64,000 bases of DNA, taken from Maribacter polysaccharolyticus. GTDB taxonomy: Bacteria; Bacteroidota; Bacteroidia; Flavobacteriales; Flavobacteriaceae. The DNA lies in NCBI RefSeq assembly GCF_028882255.1, contig NZ_JARBUY010000001.1, positions 1,022,344 through 1,086,343 on the forward strand, written 5' to 3'. The position numbers and the translations under genes were made by a program. A model generated the notes under the pieces. It saw only the letters and a list, made by a program, of their open reading frames with translations. It had not been told where the DNA came from and did not search any database. Positions 35,031 through 43,999 of this stretch are shown here, one piece after another (position 1 is the stretch's first letter; the number at the start of each line of letters is the position of its first letter).

Positions 35031-35384
35031 TTATTTATGGGAATGTATGGTATTTCCATTATTACGCTCCCCGGTTTTGATTTTAACACTATAATCAACA
35101 CTACTCACATAGATCAGACCATCACCACTTTTGCCTGTATGGGCATGTTCCCTCAAGACATTGATGATTTTTTCTGTTTCTTGCTTGTTACATACGATTT
35201 CTATTTTTATGATGCTATGGTGTAAAAAAGGAAAGTTCAAACTTGGAAATTCAGTTTCCGGATCTATATAATCCCCTACACCCTCTCCTTCAAAAACCGT
35301 AAAACAGCAGAAGTGTTCTTTTTTAAGTCCTTTGGCTACTTTAGTTAGCATTTCTTTACGGATAAGCGCTTTGATTTCTTTCAT
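35031..35384 (-). CDS. PII-family protein of the Cu/Ag block
   Basis: A 117-residue paralogue of the PII-like protein at 15586. It shares the MKEIKALIRKE start, an FEGEGVGDYID segment at the T-loop position, and GLIYVSSVDYSVKIKTGERN near the end, plus a CC pair (HFCCF) and a His-containing tail (THSHK-like) that the other lacks. It probably serves as a signalling or binding protein of the metal-efflux PII subgroup. It is encoded 7 bp upstream of the CCEMC lipoprotein. Confidence 0.8.
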   Translation of the reverse strand: MKEIKALIRKEMLTKVAKGLKKEHFCCFTVFEGEGVGDYIDPETEFPSLNFPFLHHSIIKIEIVCNKQETEKIINVLREHAHTGKSGDGLIYVSSVDYSVKIKTGERNNGNTIHSHK

Positions 35385-35403
35385 TTTATTAACTGTTTAG
35401 ATT

Positions 35404-35454
35404 AATAAGCTGGCTTAAAAACGACTTTAAGAATGATTTATAAACCAGCCTATT
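35404..35454 (-). terminator. Long imperfect inverted repeat after the CusCBA/DUF3347 operon
   Basis: Eighteen-base arms (35404-35421 and 35437-35454) pair with only four mismatches around a GCTGG/CCAGC core. The hairpin lies just downstream of the DUF3347 stop at 35464 and before the PII start. A terminator is the simplest reading, although the U-tract is poor. Confidence 0.5.
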
Positions 35455-35463
35455 CTATACTAA

Positions 35464-36003
35464 TTACATAGCATGAAACGTTTCTTTTACACTACCGCAG
35501 CTTGCCATGGCTTTATCCATATAAGGATTTACAATTTTACTTGAATTGGAAAACCAATACGAGCCACCATCCTTAGCCATTGGACAAAACGTTTTATATA
35601 TTTCACCTTCAACAATATTACCCTTCAGTAAAGGTTCGAATGCTGTTGTAAGTGATGAAAACATAATACGCTGATCCTTGATGTTGGAGGTTGATGCCAT
35701 TTCTGCCGCTACTTTTTCCGCTTCCCCAGCTTTAACATATTTCTCTAAGATCGCAACAAGCATTTTAGAGCTTTCTTTTGCTTTTTCTGAGTTGGCTTCA
35801 ACCAAGGCTTTGTTGATCATTGTATAATGCATATAGGCTTTGGTAAGGTTTTTATCGTTTAACTTTACCATTTTGTCGTTATAATCCATCATTGCATGAT
35901 CGTCCTGTTGCTTATTCATCTTGCTGTGATCGTGTTGTGCATGTGTGAAACTCGATACGCTAACCATAAAAGCGATCATTACTACTGATTTTAAATTTTT
36001 CAT
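35464..36003 (-). CDS. DUF3347-domain exported protein (copy 3)
   Basis: A 179-residue exported protein: signal peptide (VMIAFMVSVSSFTHA), a short His/Met linker (HDHSKMNKQQDDHAMMDY) and one DUF3347 domain ending YKTFCPMAKDGGSYWFS and NPYMDKAMASCG. It is encoded 26 bp after the CusB gene, whose own C-terminus is a DUF3347 domain. Probably a soluble periplasmic Cu/Ag chaperone for the pump. Confidence 0.85.
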   Translation of the reverse strand: MKNLKSVVMIAFMVSVSSFTHAQHDHSKMNKQQDDHAMMDYNDKMVKLNDKNLTKAYMHYTMINKALVEANSEKAKESSKMLVAILEKYVKAGEAEKVAAEMASTSNIKDQRIMFSSLTTAFEPLLKGNIVEGEIYKTFCPMAKDGGSYWFSNSSKIVNPYMDKAMASCGSVKETFHAM

Positions 36004-36029
36004 CTGTTTTTGTTTTTAAAAAGTTTTTA

Positions 36030-37880
36030 TTATTTTATAATTACTGCTTTTGTGTCACCACAGGTTAGCATTTTAGCCCCTAAATAAGGATTTTTAATAG
36101 CTTCATCAAGGCTTAACCAATAGGCGCCATTGTTGTTGTCGGCCATAGGGCAAAATTGTTCATACACTTTTTGATTAACCCCAAATAGCTTTACTCCTTT
36201 TGATAAATGCGCTGATAAATGCTTGAAATGGCTGCGTTGTTCTACTATATCCGAAATTTCTGAAATGGAATTTGCCGATCCCAAAATTTCTTTTGAAATT
36301 GTCATCCAGTGGTTATGTGCTTTATGGTCGGTCAATTGCTTCATGTCCACCTTTTTCATGGCACTCAACAATGTTTTAGCCAATGTACTGGCAGCACCGC
36401 TATCATCACTTACAAAAGCATCTTTTAATTCAATGTAAGCGTTGAATACCTGTTCTAATTGACCTTTAAACGTATCTGTTGTTGTGATTCGCTGGTTCAT
36501 ATCAGTATGATCTGTTTCAGCTTCCATTGTAGTATTGCTCATATCCATTTGAGAATGATCGACACCATCTTCGCTCTCACCTTTATCCATTTTCATTCCA
36601 CCATGGTTATGACCAGTATTTACCTTGCCTCCCTCAGGGTTCATCATGCTTCTTTGGCCCAATAATTGAGCAGAAGCATCTATTCTGAACACACCATTTG
36701 TGGCAACAATTTCACCTTCTTCCAAGCCGTCAGCAACACTATAAAACTGGCCCATATCCTGCCCCAGCTCTATTTCCCTATATACGAACGAAATGGTTTT
36801 GTCGTGTGGTACTTTTACGTAAACCACAGCACGTTTTCCGGTCCAAAGTACTGCCGATTTTGGTATGACAATGGCATTCTCCATATCTTTCATTTTTGCG
36901 CGAATGATACCGCTTGCATACATTTCAGGCAGGAGCTTGTTCCCAGGATTATTTACCTCAACACGTACTTTGGCAACTCGTGTGCTAGGTGATACAAAAG
37001 GATCAACGTAGGTTACTCTACCTTCAAAGGTTTTGCCTGGGATGGCCTGTATAGTAAAACTTACCTTATCATTAATGTTTATCCACGGTATATCGGCTTC
37101 ATAGGCTTCGAACATGACCCAAACAGTGCTTAAGTTTGCTATATCAAATAAATTTCCACCTGCCATGACATAATCGCCAACCTCGACATTGCGCTTCATA
37201 ACATAGCCCGAATGATCGGACAAAATATCAATTTGCTCCTGTACATTTCCGGTCGCTTCAATGGCATCAATTTGCTTATCGGATAGCTTCCATAATTTTA
37301 ATTTATTACGTGATGCCTTATAAAGCTGTGGGTATATATCTTTAGATTTAATCGCTTCAAACAATTCTTTTTGTGCGGAAATTAATTCCGGTGAATAAAT
37401 ACGCACAATTTTTTGACCAGCATATACTTTTTCACCCGTAAAATTCAAGTATAATCGTTCTATACGACCAGGAATGTGGGAAACTTGAGAATACAACCGA
37501 CGTTCATCAGGTTTTACCCTGCCCAGTAATCGTATTTCTTTACTAGCACTAGCTTTTTCAACTATTGTGGTTTGTATATTTGCCAACTGATACGCCTCTT
37601 CGTTCATAACGATTTCGTTGGCTGCAATGTTTTCTGAAGAACTGTCCTCTTCTACCAATGGAATGAGTTCCATCCCACAAATTGGGCAATTTCCAGGTTC
37701 TTCCAATTTAATTTGTGGGTGCATGGAACAGGTCCATAAACCTGTTTCTTTGTCTTGAACATATTCATGTTCACCATCTGCATGTGTTGGTTCTGAACTT
37801 CCCCCGGAAAACACGTTTCCTAAAATAATTCCGATAATTAAAATACCGGCTGCTATGATATAATTTTTATATTTTTTCAT
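36030..37880 (-). CDS. cusB: CusB-type adaptor with metal-binding and DUF3347 domains
   Basis: A 616-residue periplasmic adaptor of a Cu/Ag RND pump. After one membrane anchor (residues 7-22) comes the heavy-metal-binding domain WTCSMHPQI (Cys51) with NCPICGMEL (Cys65, Cys68), the Bacteroidota equivalent of CusB's metal-capture N-terminus. The adaptor body follows (barrel-sandwich, hairpin, beta-barrel), then a His/Met linker (NHGGMKMDKGESEDGVDHSQMDMS), and finally a full DUF3347 domain (about 470-616) ending YEQFCPMADN and MLTCG. The C-terminal fusion adds about 150 residues. It forms an operon with TolC and pump genes upstream. Confidence 0.92.
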   Translation of the reverse strand: MKKYKNYIIAAGILIIGIILGNVFSGGSSEPTHADGEHEYVQDKETGLWTCSMHPQIKLEEPGNCPICGMELIPLVEEDSSSENIAANEIVMNEEAYQLANIQTTIVEKASASKEIRLLGRVKPDERRLYSQVSHIPGRIERLYLNFTGEKVYAGQKIVRIYSPELISAQKELFEAIKSKDIYPQLYKASRNKLKLWKLSDKQIDAIEATGNVQEQIDILSDHSGYVMKRNVEVGDYVMAGGNLFDIANLSTVWVMFEAYEADIPWININDKVSFTIQAIPGKTFEGRVTYVDPFVSPSTRVAKVRVEVNNPGNKLLPEMYASGIIRAKMKDMENAIVIPKSAVLWTGKRAVVYVKVPHDKTISFVYREIELGQDMGQFYSVADGLEEGEIVATNGVFRIDASAQLLGQRSMMNPEGGKVNTGHNHGGMKMDKGESEDGVDHSQMDMSNTTMEAETDHTDMNQRITTTDTFKGQLEQVFNAYIELKDAFVSDDSGAASTLAKTLLSAMKKVDMKQLTDHKAHNHWMTISKEILGSANSISEISDIVEQRSHFKHLSAHLSKGVKLFGVNQKVYEQFCPMADNNNGAYWLSLDEAIKNPYLGAKMLTCGDTKAVIIK

Positions 37881-37887
37881 ATTTTTT

Positions 37888-39135
37888 TTATTTTCCTATT
37901 AAATAATCCATAAATGCTACTGCTGCATTTTTATCAGTTAAAGCCTTTTGATATTCCAATTCGTATTTGAGCATTTGTCGTTCTATACGCAATACTTCTT
38001 CAAAATCTTTAGCGTTTGTAGAGTATGATGTAATCAATATGTCCAATACTTTTTTGGCTATTTCAGACTGCCGTTTGTTTAATGCAATTCGACGATCGCC
38101 ATCGTTAAAATCTTTATTTATATTTTCATAAACTGAACTTAAGGTATTCTTTTTATCCACTTTTCTGGAAATTTCGGCTTCTTGCAAATATTGTGCTTCC
38201 TTGATCAAGGCTTTATATTTTTTACGATATAAGGGAATTGTAACACCCACAGATGGAAACATAAACGCATCTTTACCGTTTTCTGCAACCGAAGAACCTG
38301 CGTTCTCACCAACAACGGTATAACCAAGACCAATATTGAATTTTGGCAAACCTTGTTTTTTTGCGACAACTTCTTGGTTTACAAATGCATTGAGTTTATG
38401 CTCTATACTTTTTATTTGATGGTTTGATGCATAAATCTCATCGAGCATTTTTAATTGATCCAAAGGAATATCTTCCTGCCACAATACTTCCGGAATTACA
38501 ATTTCGGAAGTATCATCTATATCCAGCAGGTTATTGAAGTTTACTTGTAAGGCATCCTTGGTGTCCAAAAACAGAGCTAATTGATTTTCCAGGTCGTTCA
38601 GCTCCAATTCTACACGCAGCTCGTCAACAATAGAGGCTGTTCCAGCCTCAATCTTGACCAATGATAAGCGCTTAAAGACTTCTAGGATTTCAATATTCTC
38701 TTTTGTTATTTCAATAGCCTTTTCAATAAAATAATAGTTATAATAGGCAGTTTTTACTTCAAAGAAAATATTTGATTTTGTGTTTTCAAAGTCTTCATAT
38801 TTAGCTTTTGCCATTTCGGTGGCAACATCTTCCTGTGCACTCAAGAGTCCGAACCACGGAAAGCTTTGTGCTAAATTAAAAGTTGCCCTTTGCGGACCAA
38901 CCCTTGTTTCCGGCGATTGGATAAAATATCCAAAGGCAACAGTTGGATCCGGTAAAGCACCCACTTGAGGCACTTTTTCCATAGCAGCCATATAATCGTT
39001 GAATTTTGCTTTTAGTGCAGGATTATTATTGGCTGCGATTTCCAGATAGTTATTCAGATTTTCTTGACTAAAGCTGCTTATAGTAAGCATCAAAACTAGA
39101 CTCAAGAAAAGGTATTTATTAGTTTTAGTTTTCAT
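37888..39135 (-). CDS. cusC: TolC-family outer-membrane factor (CusC-type)
   Basis: The outer-membrane channel of the Cu/Ag export system. A signal peptide (LFLSLVLMLTISSFS) precedes about 390 residues of helical TolC repeats. A short VPQVGALPDPTVAFGYF segment and an ERQMLKYELEYQKAL heptad-rich tunnel helix are typical of CusC/CzcC homologues in this phylum. It is encoded between the pump (10 bp) and the adaptor (7 bp), tightly packed. Confidence 0.9.
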   Translation of the reverse strand: MKTKTNKYLFLSLVLMLTISSFSQENLNNYLEIAANNNPALKAKFNDYMAAMEKVPQVGALPDPTVAFGYFIQSPETRVGPQRATFNLAQSFPWFGLLSAQEDVATEMAKAKYEDFENTKSNIFFEVKTAYYNYYFIEKAIEITKENIEILEVFKRLSLVKIEAGTASIVDELRVELELNDLENQLALFLDTKDALQVNFNNLLDIDDTSEIVIPEVLWQEDIPLDQLKMLDEIYASNHQIKSIEHKLNAFVNQEVVAKKQGLPKFNIGLGYTVVGENAGSSVAENGKDAFMFPSVGVTIPLYRKKYKALIKEAQYLQEAEISRKVDKKNTLSSVYENINKDFNDGDRRIALNKRQSEIAKKVLDILITSYSTNAKDFEEVLRIERQMLKYELEYQKALTDKNAAVAFMDYLIGK

Positions 39136-39145
39136 CTTTCAAAAT

Positions 39146-42100
39146 TTAAGCATTGCTTTGTTTTAATTGTTTTTTTAGCCCCTTTTCTTTCCACATACTG
39201 TACAGTACAGGCACCACAAACATGGTCATTACCTGTAACAGCATACCACCAAATGTAGGTATCGCCATTGGTATGACTACATCAGCACCTTTACCAGTTG
39301 CTGTTAGAACCGGGATTAGAGCAATTATAGCTGTTGCAGCAGTCATCATTGCTGGACGAACTCTTTTGGAACCTGCAATTAAAACTGAGGATCGAATACC
39401 TTCAATTGTAGTCGGTTTTTTTTCATCAAACACCTGAGTTAAATAGGTCCCCATAATAACCCCATCGTCGGTAGCAATACCAAATAAAGCTATAAACCCG
39501 ACCCAAACGGCAACACTTAAATTAATTGTATGCAGTTGAAACAAGTCTCGCATATGAACTCCGAAAACTTCAAAGTTTAAGAACCAACCTTGTCCATACA
39601 ACCAAATCATAAGAAAACCACCAGAAAATGCCACGAAAATTCCCGAGAATATCATTAATGAAGGAATCAACGATTTGAATTGGAAATACAAAATCAGCAG
39701 AATTAGAATCAATGAAATTGGTACAACAATCATTAAACGCTTTGAAGCCCGGATCTGATTTTCATAATTTCCTGTAAAACGATAGGTTACACCATCGGGC
39801 AAAGAAAATTCACCACTCTCCATTTTTTGCTCGATAAGGGCTTGTGCATCTTCAACCACATTGGTTTCGGCATAGCCTTCTTTCATATCAAAAATCACAT
39901 ATCCCGTTAAAAAGGTATCCTCACTTTTAATCACCTGTGGGCCCCTAACATATTCAATTGAAGCCAACTCACCCAGTTCTACTTGAACCCCTGCCGGGGT
40001 TGGAATCAATATCTTTTTAATATCGTCCGGATTGTCCCTAAACTCCCTAGCATATCGCACACGTACGGGGAATCGTTCCCTACCTTCAACCGTTGTGGTC
40101 AATTGTTTTCCCCCTATGGCTACCGATAGCTGCATTTGCATATCTTTAATGGTCAATCCGTAGCGCGACATGGCTTGTCGATTCAAATTTATCTCCAAGT
40201 ACGGTTTCCCTACCACTCTGTCAGCAAACACTGTTGGCGGATTAACACTTGGAACTTCTTTCAAAATATTTTCCAGTTCAAACCCAACTTTCTCAATTAC
40301 TTCCAAAGTCGGGCCAAACACTTTAATACCCATTGGAGCGCGCATGCCTGTTGCCAACATAATCAAACGGGTTTGAATGGGCTGCAGTTTTGGAGCGGAC
40401 GTTAATCCAGGGAATTTGGCATGTTTGACAATTTCATTCCATATATCGTCTGGCTTTTTTATATGTTCACGCCATTGCCTGAAATTTTCCCCATCATCAT
40501 CCGGTATGAGTTCTTCTCTGGATATTTTTCGAAACTCGTCCGTACCATATTTATAGGTTGTACCATCTTTTAATACAAAAGCATCATGCTCATTTACTTT
40601 AAACCGTACCCTGTGCCCATCTTCATCCAAAATATACTCTGGCACATAATTAATGGTATTTTCATACATAGAGGTTGGTGCAGGGTCTAATGCAGAATTT
40701 ACACGCCCCCATTTCCCAACTGATGATTCAATTTCAGGAATGGTCATCACATGCCTATCGACACTGGCGATAACTTCCATGTTTTCAGAAATTCCAGAGT
40801 GCGGCATAGTGGTAGGCATTAACAAGAACGAGCCTTCATTTAAGGCAGGCATAAATTCTTTACCAATTCCCGGAAATGATTTTTCTATACTCGCCCAAGC
40901 CTTTGTGTCTTTTACAAAATCTGGCATAAAGCCAAACACATTGCCAATACCCATCCAAATAGTAACACCAAAAACAACTAAAAAAATTGGTATAGTTAAA
41001 AACTTCCATTTGTTATTCAAACACCAAACTAAAATTCTTTTATAGAAATGTACTATAGTCATTAAAAAGCCTAAAACAAGACCAATTACAACTATAACAA
41101 ATATAAAGTTGACAAAAGTTGAATTTGAAACCCCTAACGGCATCCATTCAATGGTTAAAAAATAAACCAATATTATTATGGTTATGGCTATGTTTATGTA
41201 ATTTCCTAATTTTTCAGAATATGGTAATTTTAATTTCCCGTTGAAGAAACTTTGCTCTTTTACTTGTGTCAATAAATTATTAACACCAAACGCTATTAAT
41301 GAAATAGCTATAAGGCTTCCATATTTTATTAAAAAAACAATCCCGAAACCAATTAAAATACCATTGAATATTCTACTAGTTCTTTTTTTGTCAATTCTAA
41401 TTGAAAACAAAACCTTTGCCAAGGCAGGGATAAACATAATTCCAATAAAAAGTGCAGATATTAATGCAAATGTTTTCGTCCATGCTAATGGTCTGAATAA
41501 TTTTCCTTCAGAAGCCTGCATCGCAAAAACAGGAAGAAAACTTACGACTGTCGTAGCAAGGGCCGTAATAACTGCCGATGCTACCTCTACCGTTGCTACA
41601 TATATAACCTGTATCAACTCTTTACCCTTAACTCCTTTGTTTTCTGGCATTTCCAAATGCCTAACTATGTTCTCGGTAAAAACGATACCGACATCGACCA
41701 TTACCCCTATAGCAATAGCAATTCCGGAAAGAGCAACAATATTGGCATCTACACCAAAATACTTCATTAATATAAAGGTCATCAACACCCCTATTGGTAA
41801 TAAAGTAGAAATTAATACCGAGGCTCTTAAATTTAACACGAGTATGATAACTACCAGAATACTAATCAATATTTCATGTGAAAGTGCAGATTCTAAGGTT
41901 CCCAATGTTTCCTGAATTAAACCAGAGCGATCATAGAACGGTACAATTGTTACTTTTGAAACGGTACCGTCTTCAAGTGTTTTTGATGGCAGTCCAGGTG
42001 CCACTTCCTTAATTTTAGCTTTAAGATTTTGAATTACTTCCTGCGGGTTGGCACCATAACGTGCCACGGCAACACCTCCTACAGCTTCCACACCACTTTT

Positions 42101-42985
42101 ATCCAGACCTCCTCTACGAGTGGCAGGCCCGAATTGTATTTTAGCAACGTCCTTTAAACGTATTGGGACATTATCCCGAACCGTAACCACACTTTCCTCA
42201 AGATCACTTAAATTTTTAATATACCCCAAACCTCTTACCAGATATTCAGCTCTGTTAAACTCTAATGTACGTGCGCCAATGTCGAGATTACTGTTTTTTA
42301 CAGCGTTCATTATTAATTTAACGTCCACATTGTTGGCCTTCATTGCATCAGGATCTATCTCGATCTGATACTCTTTTAGGAAGCCTCCAATGGAAGCAAC
42401 TTCTGCAACACCACTTGCAGCCGTTAAATAATAACGTACATAAAAATCCTGTATGGTTCTTAATTCGTGTGGATCCCAACCTCCTGTTGGTTTGCCGGTT
42501 TTAGCGTCTCTACCTTCTAAGGTATACCAATACACTTGCCCTAAAGCTGTTGCATCCGGCCCAAGTGCTGGAGTAACTTCATTAGGTACAGTGCCTGGTG
42601 GTAGGGAATTTAATTTCTCAAGGATTCGGGTTCTACTCCAGTAAAAATCGACATCGTCTTCAAAAATGATATAAATGCTGGAAAGCCCAAAAATGGAATT
42701 ACTTCTAATGGTCTTTACACTGGGTATCCCAAGTAATGCCGTGGTCAATGGGTAGGTGATTTGATCTTCAATATCTTGGGGCGATTGTCCCATCCATTCG
42801 GTAAAGACAATTTGTTGATTTTCACCAATATCCGGTATGGCATCAACTGGCACAGGGTTTCGTTCTATCAATGAGGTTTCCCAGTTAAATGGGGCTGTTA
42901 TAATTCCTCCAACAATAAAGGCAAGGAGCAACATAAATGTTATCAACTTATTTTCAAGAAAATAACGGATTGTTTTATTTAGCAT
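39146..42985 (-). CDS. cusA: CusA-type RND pump with an inserted membrane segment
   Basis: A 1279-residue inner-membrane pump, probably for Cu(I)/Ag(I) given its adaptor and neighbours. It has the CusA-like TM1 end, the RSNSIFGLSSIYIIFED motif of the porter domain, and TM4 AIGVMVDVGIVFTENIV. The chain is about 230 residues longer than a standard CusA. Much of the excess lies after TM6, where several added hydrophobic helices (IFNGILIGFGIVFLI, ITIIILVYFLTIEWM, FVNFIFVIVVIGLVLGFL) precede the second half. Such long forms occur in Flavobacteriia. It is first in the operon, and a terminator separates it from the upstream HYC/CC/PP gene. Confidence 0.92.
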   Translation of the reverse strand: MLNKTIRYFLENKLITFMLLLAFIVGGIITAPFNWETSLIERNPVPVDAIPDIGENQQIVFTEWMGQSPQDIEDQITYPLTTALLGIPSVKTIRSNSIFGLSSIYIIFEDDVDFYWSRTRILEKLNSLPPGTVPNEVTPALGPDATALGQVYWYTLEGRDAKTGKPTGGWDPHELRTIQDFYVRYYLTAASGVAEVASIGGFLKEYQIEIDPDAMKANNVDVKLIMNAVKNSNLDIGARTLEFNRAEYLVRGLGYIKNLSDLEESVVTVRDNVPIRLKDVAKIQFGPATRRGGLDKSGVEAVGGVAVARYGANPQEVIQNLKAKIKEVAPGLPSKTLEDGTVSKVTIVPFYDRSGLIQETLGTLESALSHEILISILVVIILVLNLRASVLISTLLPIGVLMTFILMKYFGVDANIVALSGIAIAIGVMVDVGIVFTENIVRHLEMPENKGVKGKELIQVIYVATVEVASAVITALATTVVSFLPVFAMQASEGKLFRPLAWTKTFALISALFIGIMFIPALAKVLFSIRIDKKRTSRIFNGILIGFGIVFLIKYGSLIAISLIAFGVNNLLTQVKEQSFFNGKLKLPYSEKLGNYINIAITIIILVYFLTIEWMPLGVSNSTFVNFIFVIVVIGLVLGFLMTIVHFYKRILVWCLNNKWKFLTIPIFLVVFGVTIWMGIGNVFGFMPDFVKDTKAWASIEKSFPGIGKEFMPALNEGSFLLMPTTMPHSGISENMEVIASVDRHVMTIPEIESSVGKWGRVNSALDPAPTSMYENTINYVPEYILDEDGHRVRFKVNEHDAFVLKDGTTYKYGTDEFRKISREELIPDDDGENFRQWREHIKKPDDIWNEIVKHAKFPGLTSAPKLQPIQTRLIMLATGMRAPMGIKVFGPTLEVIEKVGFELENILKEVPSVNPPTVFADRVVGKPYLEINLNRQAMSRYGLTIKDMQMQLSVAIGGKQLTTTVEGRERFPVRVRYAREFRDNPDDIKKILIPTPAGVQVELGELASIEYVRGPQVIKSEDTFLTGYVIFDMKEGYAETNVVEDAQALIEQKMESGEFSLPDGVTYRFTGNYENQIRASKRLMIVVPISLILILLILYFQFKSLIPSLMIFSGIFVAFSGGFLMIWLYGQGWFLNFEVFGVHMRDLFQLHTINLSVAVWVGFIALFGIATDDGVIMGTYLTQVFDEKKPTTIEGIRSSVLIAGSKRVRPAMMTAATAIIALIPVLTATGKGADVVIPMAIPTFGGMLLQVMTMFVVPVLYSMWKEKGLKKQLKQSNA

Positions 42986-43030
42986 ACTAATGATTATTAA
43001 ATAATTGGAAATTCAGGTTGAAAAATCAAC

Positions 43031-43062
43031 AAAAAAATGCCTATAACATTTATATGTTAGGC
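43031..43062 (-). terminator. Terminator between HYC/CC/PP gene and cusA
   Basis: On the minus strand a GCCTAACAT / ATGTTATAGGC hairpin (one bulge) is followed by seven Ts. It lies 24 bp after the stop at 43086 and 46 bp before cusA, so the two genes are at least partly uncoupled. Confidence 0.65.
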
Positions 43063-43085
43063 TTATGAATTCAATTATTTAATAA

Positions 43086-43502
43086 TCAAATGAGGAAAGT
43101 CTGATCAAGGACTTGCACGTCCCTAACCAGTAGAGGTGAAGAATAATCCTTAAAAGGAACGATATTTGAATCGAGTCCCTCATAAAGATTTATGTAAGAA
43201 TAAATAAAGGAAACAACAAAAAGTTGTTGTTCCATATTAAATTTTTCAAAGGAAATTTTCAGGTCGTCTTGACCATTAATGGATAAAGTTTCATTGCTAC
43301 AGCAATTTTTCTGAGTAAGATCACATTCACCGGAATCGGAAGATTGCTGTACATCCATACCACAAGAATCTGCTTTACCATACAGTGATGAATCTACTAA
43401 AATATCACCACAATAATGATTTTCAATCGTAAAAGAGAACGTTGAAAGAAGCACAATAAGTGCCATTAAAAAAGATGATATTTTGGTAAAAAACTTCTTC
43501 AT
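43086..43502 (-). CDS. HYC/CC/PP-family small exported protein upstream of cusA
   Basis: 138 residues from ATG 43502 (a longer frame starts at a non-ATG codon upstream). The signal peptide (KISSFLMALIVLLSTFSFT) is followed by the diagnostic NHYCGD, then an acidic Cys-containing stretch with CSN preceded by NCC, and an end in LDQTFLI. The usual PP is SPLL here. These small Cys-rich proteins are conserved beside metal genes in Flavobacteriia and have no assigned function. It sits upstream of the cusA operon and has its own promoter element and terminator. A relative on the plus strand is at 47843. Confidence 0.8.
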   Translation of the reverse strand: MKKFFTKISSFLMALIVLLSTFSFTIENHYCGDILVDSSLYGKADSCGMDVQQSSDSGECDLTQKNCCSNETLSINGQDDLKISFEKFNMEQQLFVVSFIYSYINLYEGLDSNIVPFKDYSSPLLVRDVQVLDQTFLI

Positions 43503-43510
43503 TAGATATG

Positions 43511-43518
43511 CAAAGTTA
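43511..43518 (-). promoter_or_regulatory. -7 promoter element of the HYC/CC/PP gene
   Basis: TAACTTTG on the minus strand (consensus TAnnTTTG) ends eight bases before the ATG at 43502. The nearest TTG is 14 bp upstream, shorter than ideal. Confidence 0.5.
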
Positions 43519-43535
43519 TAAAAAATTTGATACAA

Positions 43536-43958
43536 GAAGTTCCTTTAACATTATTTTAGGGTCAAATGAAATGGTATACAATCGAATTGTCTTCCTGGAT
43601 TTACTTGATGACCTGAATATTTTCCACTAGATTTTAGATGCCTTTCTGTGGGTTTTCATAGTCGAACCCTGTTGATTCGTAAACTTGCATTTTCAAAAGG
43701 ATTTCAAGTTTAGTGTGAGTTGCCTATTTGACAATCGTTTCTTAGATGGAGCTTACAAATAGGGCATTCCTTTCAGGTCGAAACTATTTATTAAACTAAT
43801 TTGAAGCAGGTGCTTGTACAATTTTAAAAGGAATTTTTTAAGTGACTGGATTTATGACAAAGGGTCGCATTAATTTAGAATTAAAATAATTCTGCTGATA
43901 AAAACAAGAAAATTTTAAGAAAGATTTTAAATAATTTTTTTTGTTTAAAAAGTATATT
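43536..43958. other. Divergent intergenic region, no gene seen
   Basis: This separates the minus-strand Cu/Ag block from the plus-strand TonB receptor. I see no gene, repeat or hairpin of note beyond the promoter elements at its edges. Confidence 0.4.
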
Positions 43959-43966
43959 TAGGTTTG
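43959..43966 (+). promoter_or_regulatory. -7 promoter element of the TonB-dependent receptor gene
   Basis: TAGGTTTG matches TAnnTTTG. A TTTG lies 15 bp upstream, closer than the usual 17-23 bp. Transcription would begin about 28 bp before the ATG at 44000. Confidence 0.45.
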
Positions 43967-43999
43967 TACTTATTTTTATTAAATCTAAATAAATATAAA

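Noticed and set aside
41241-41915. A 224-codon plus-strand frame inside the cusA gene
   Set aside because: Same reason: antisense to conserved membrane segments, no promoter, no domain.
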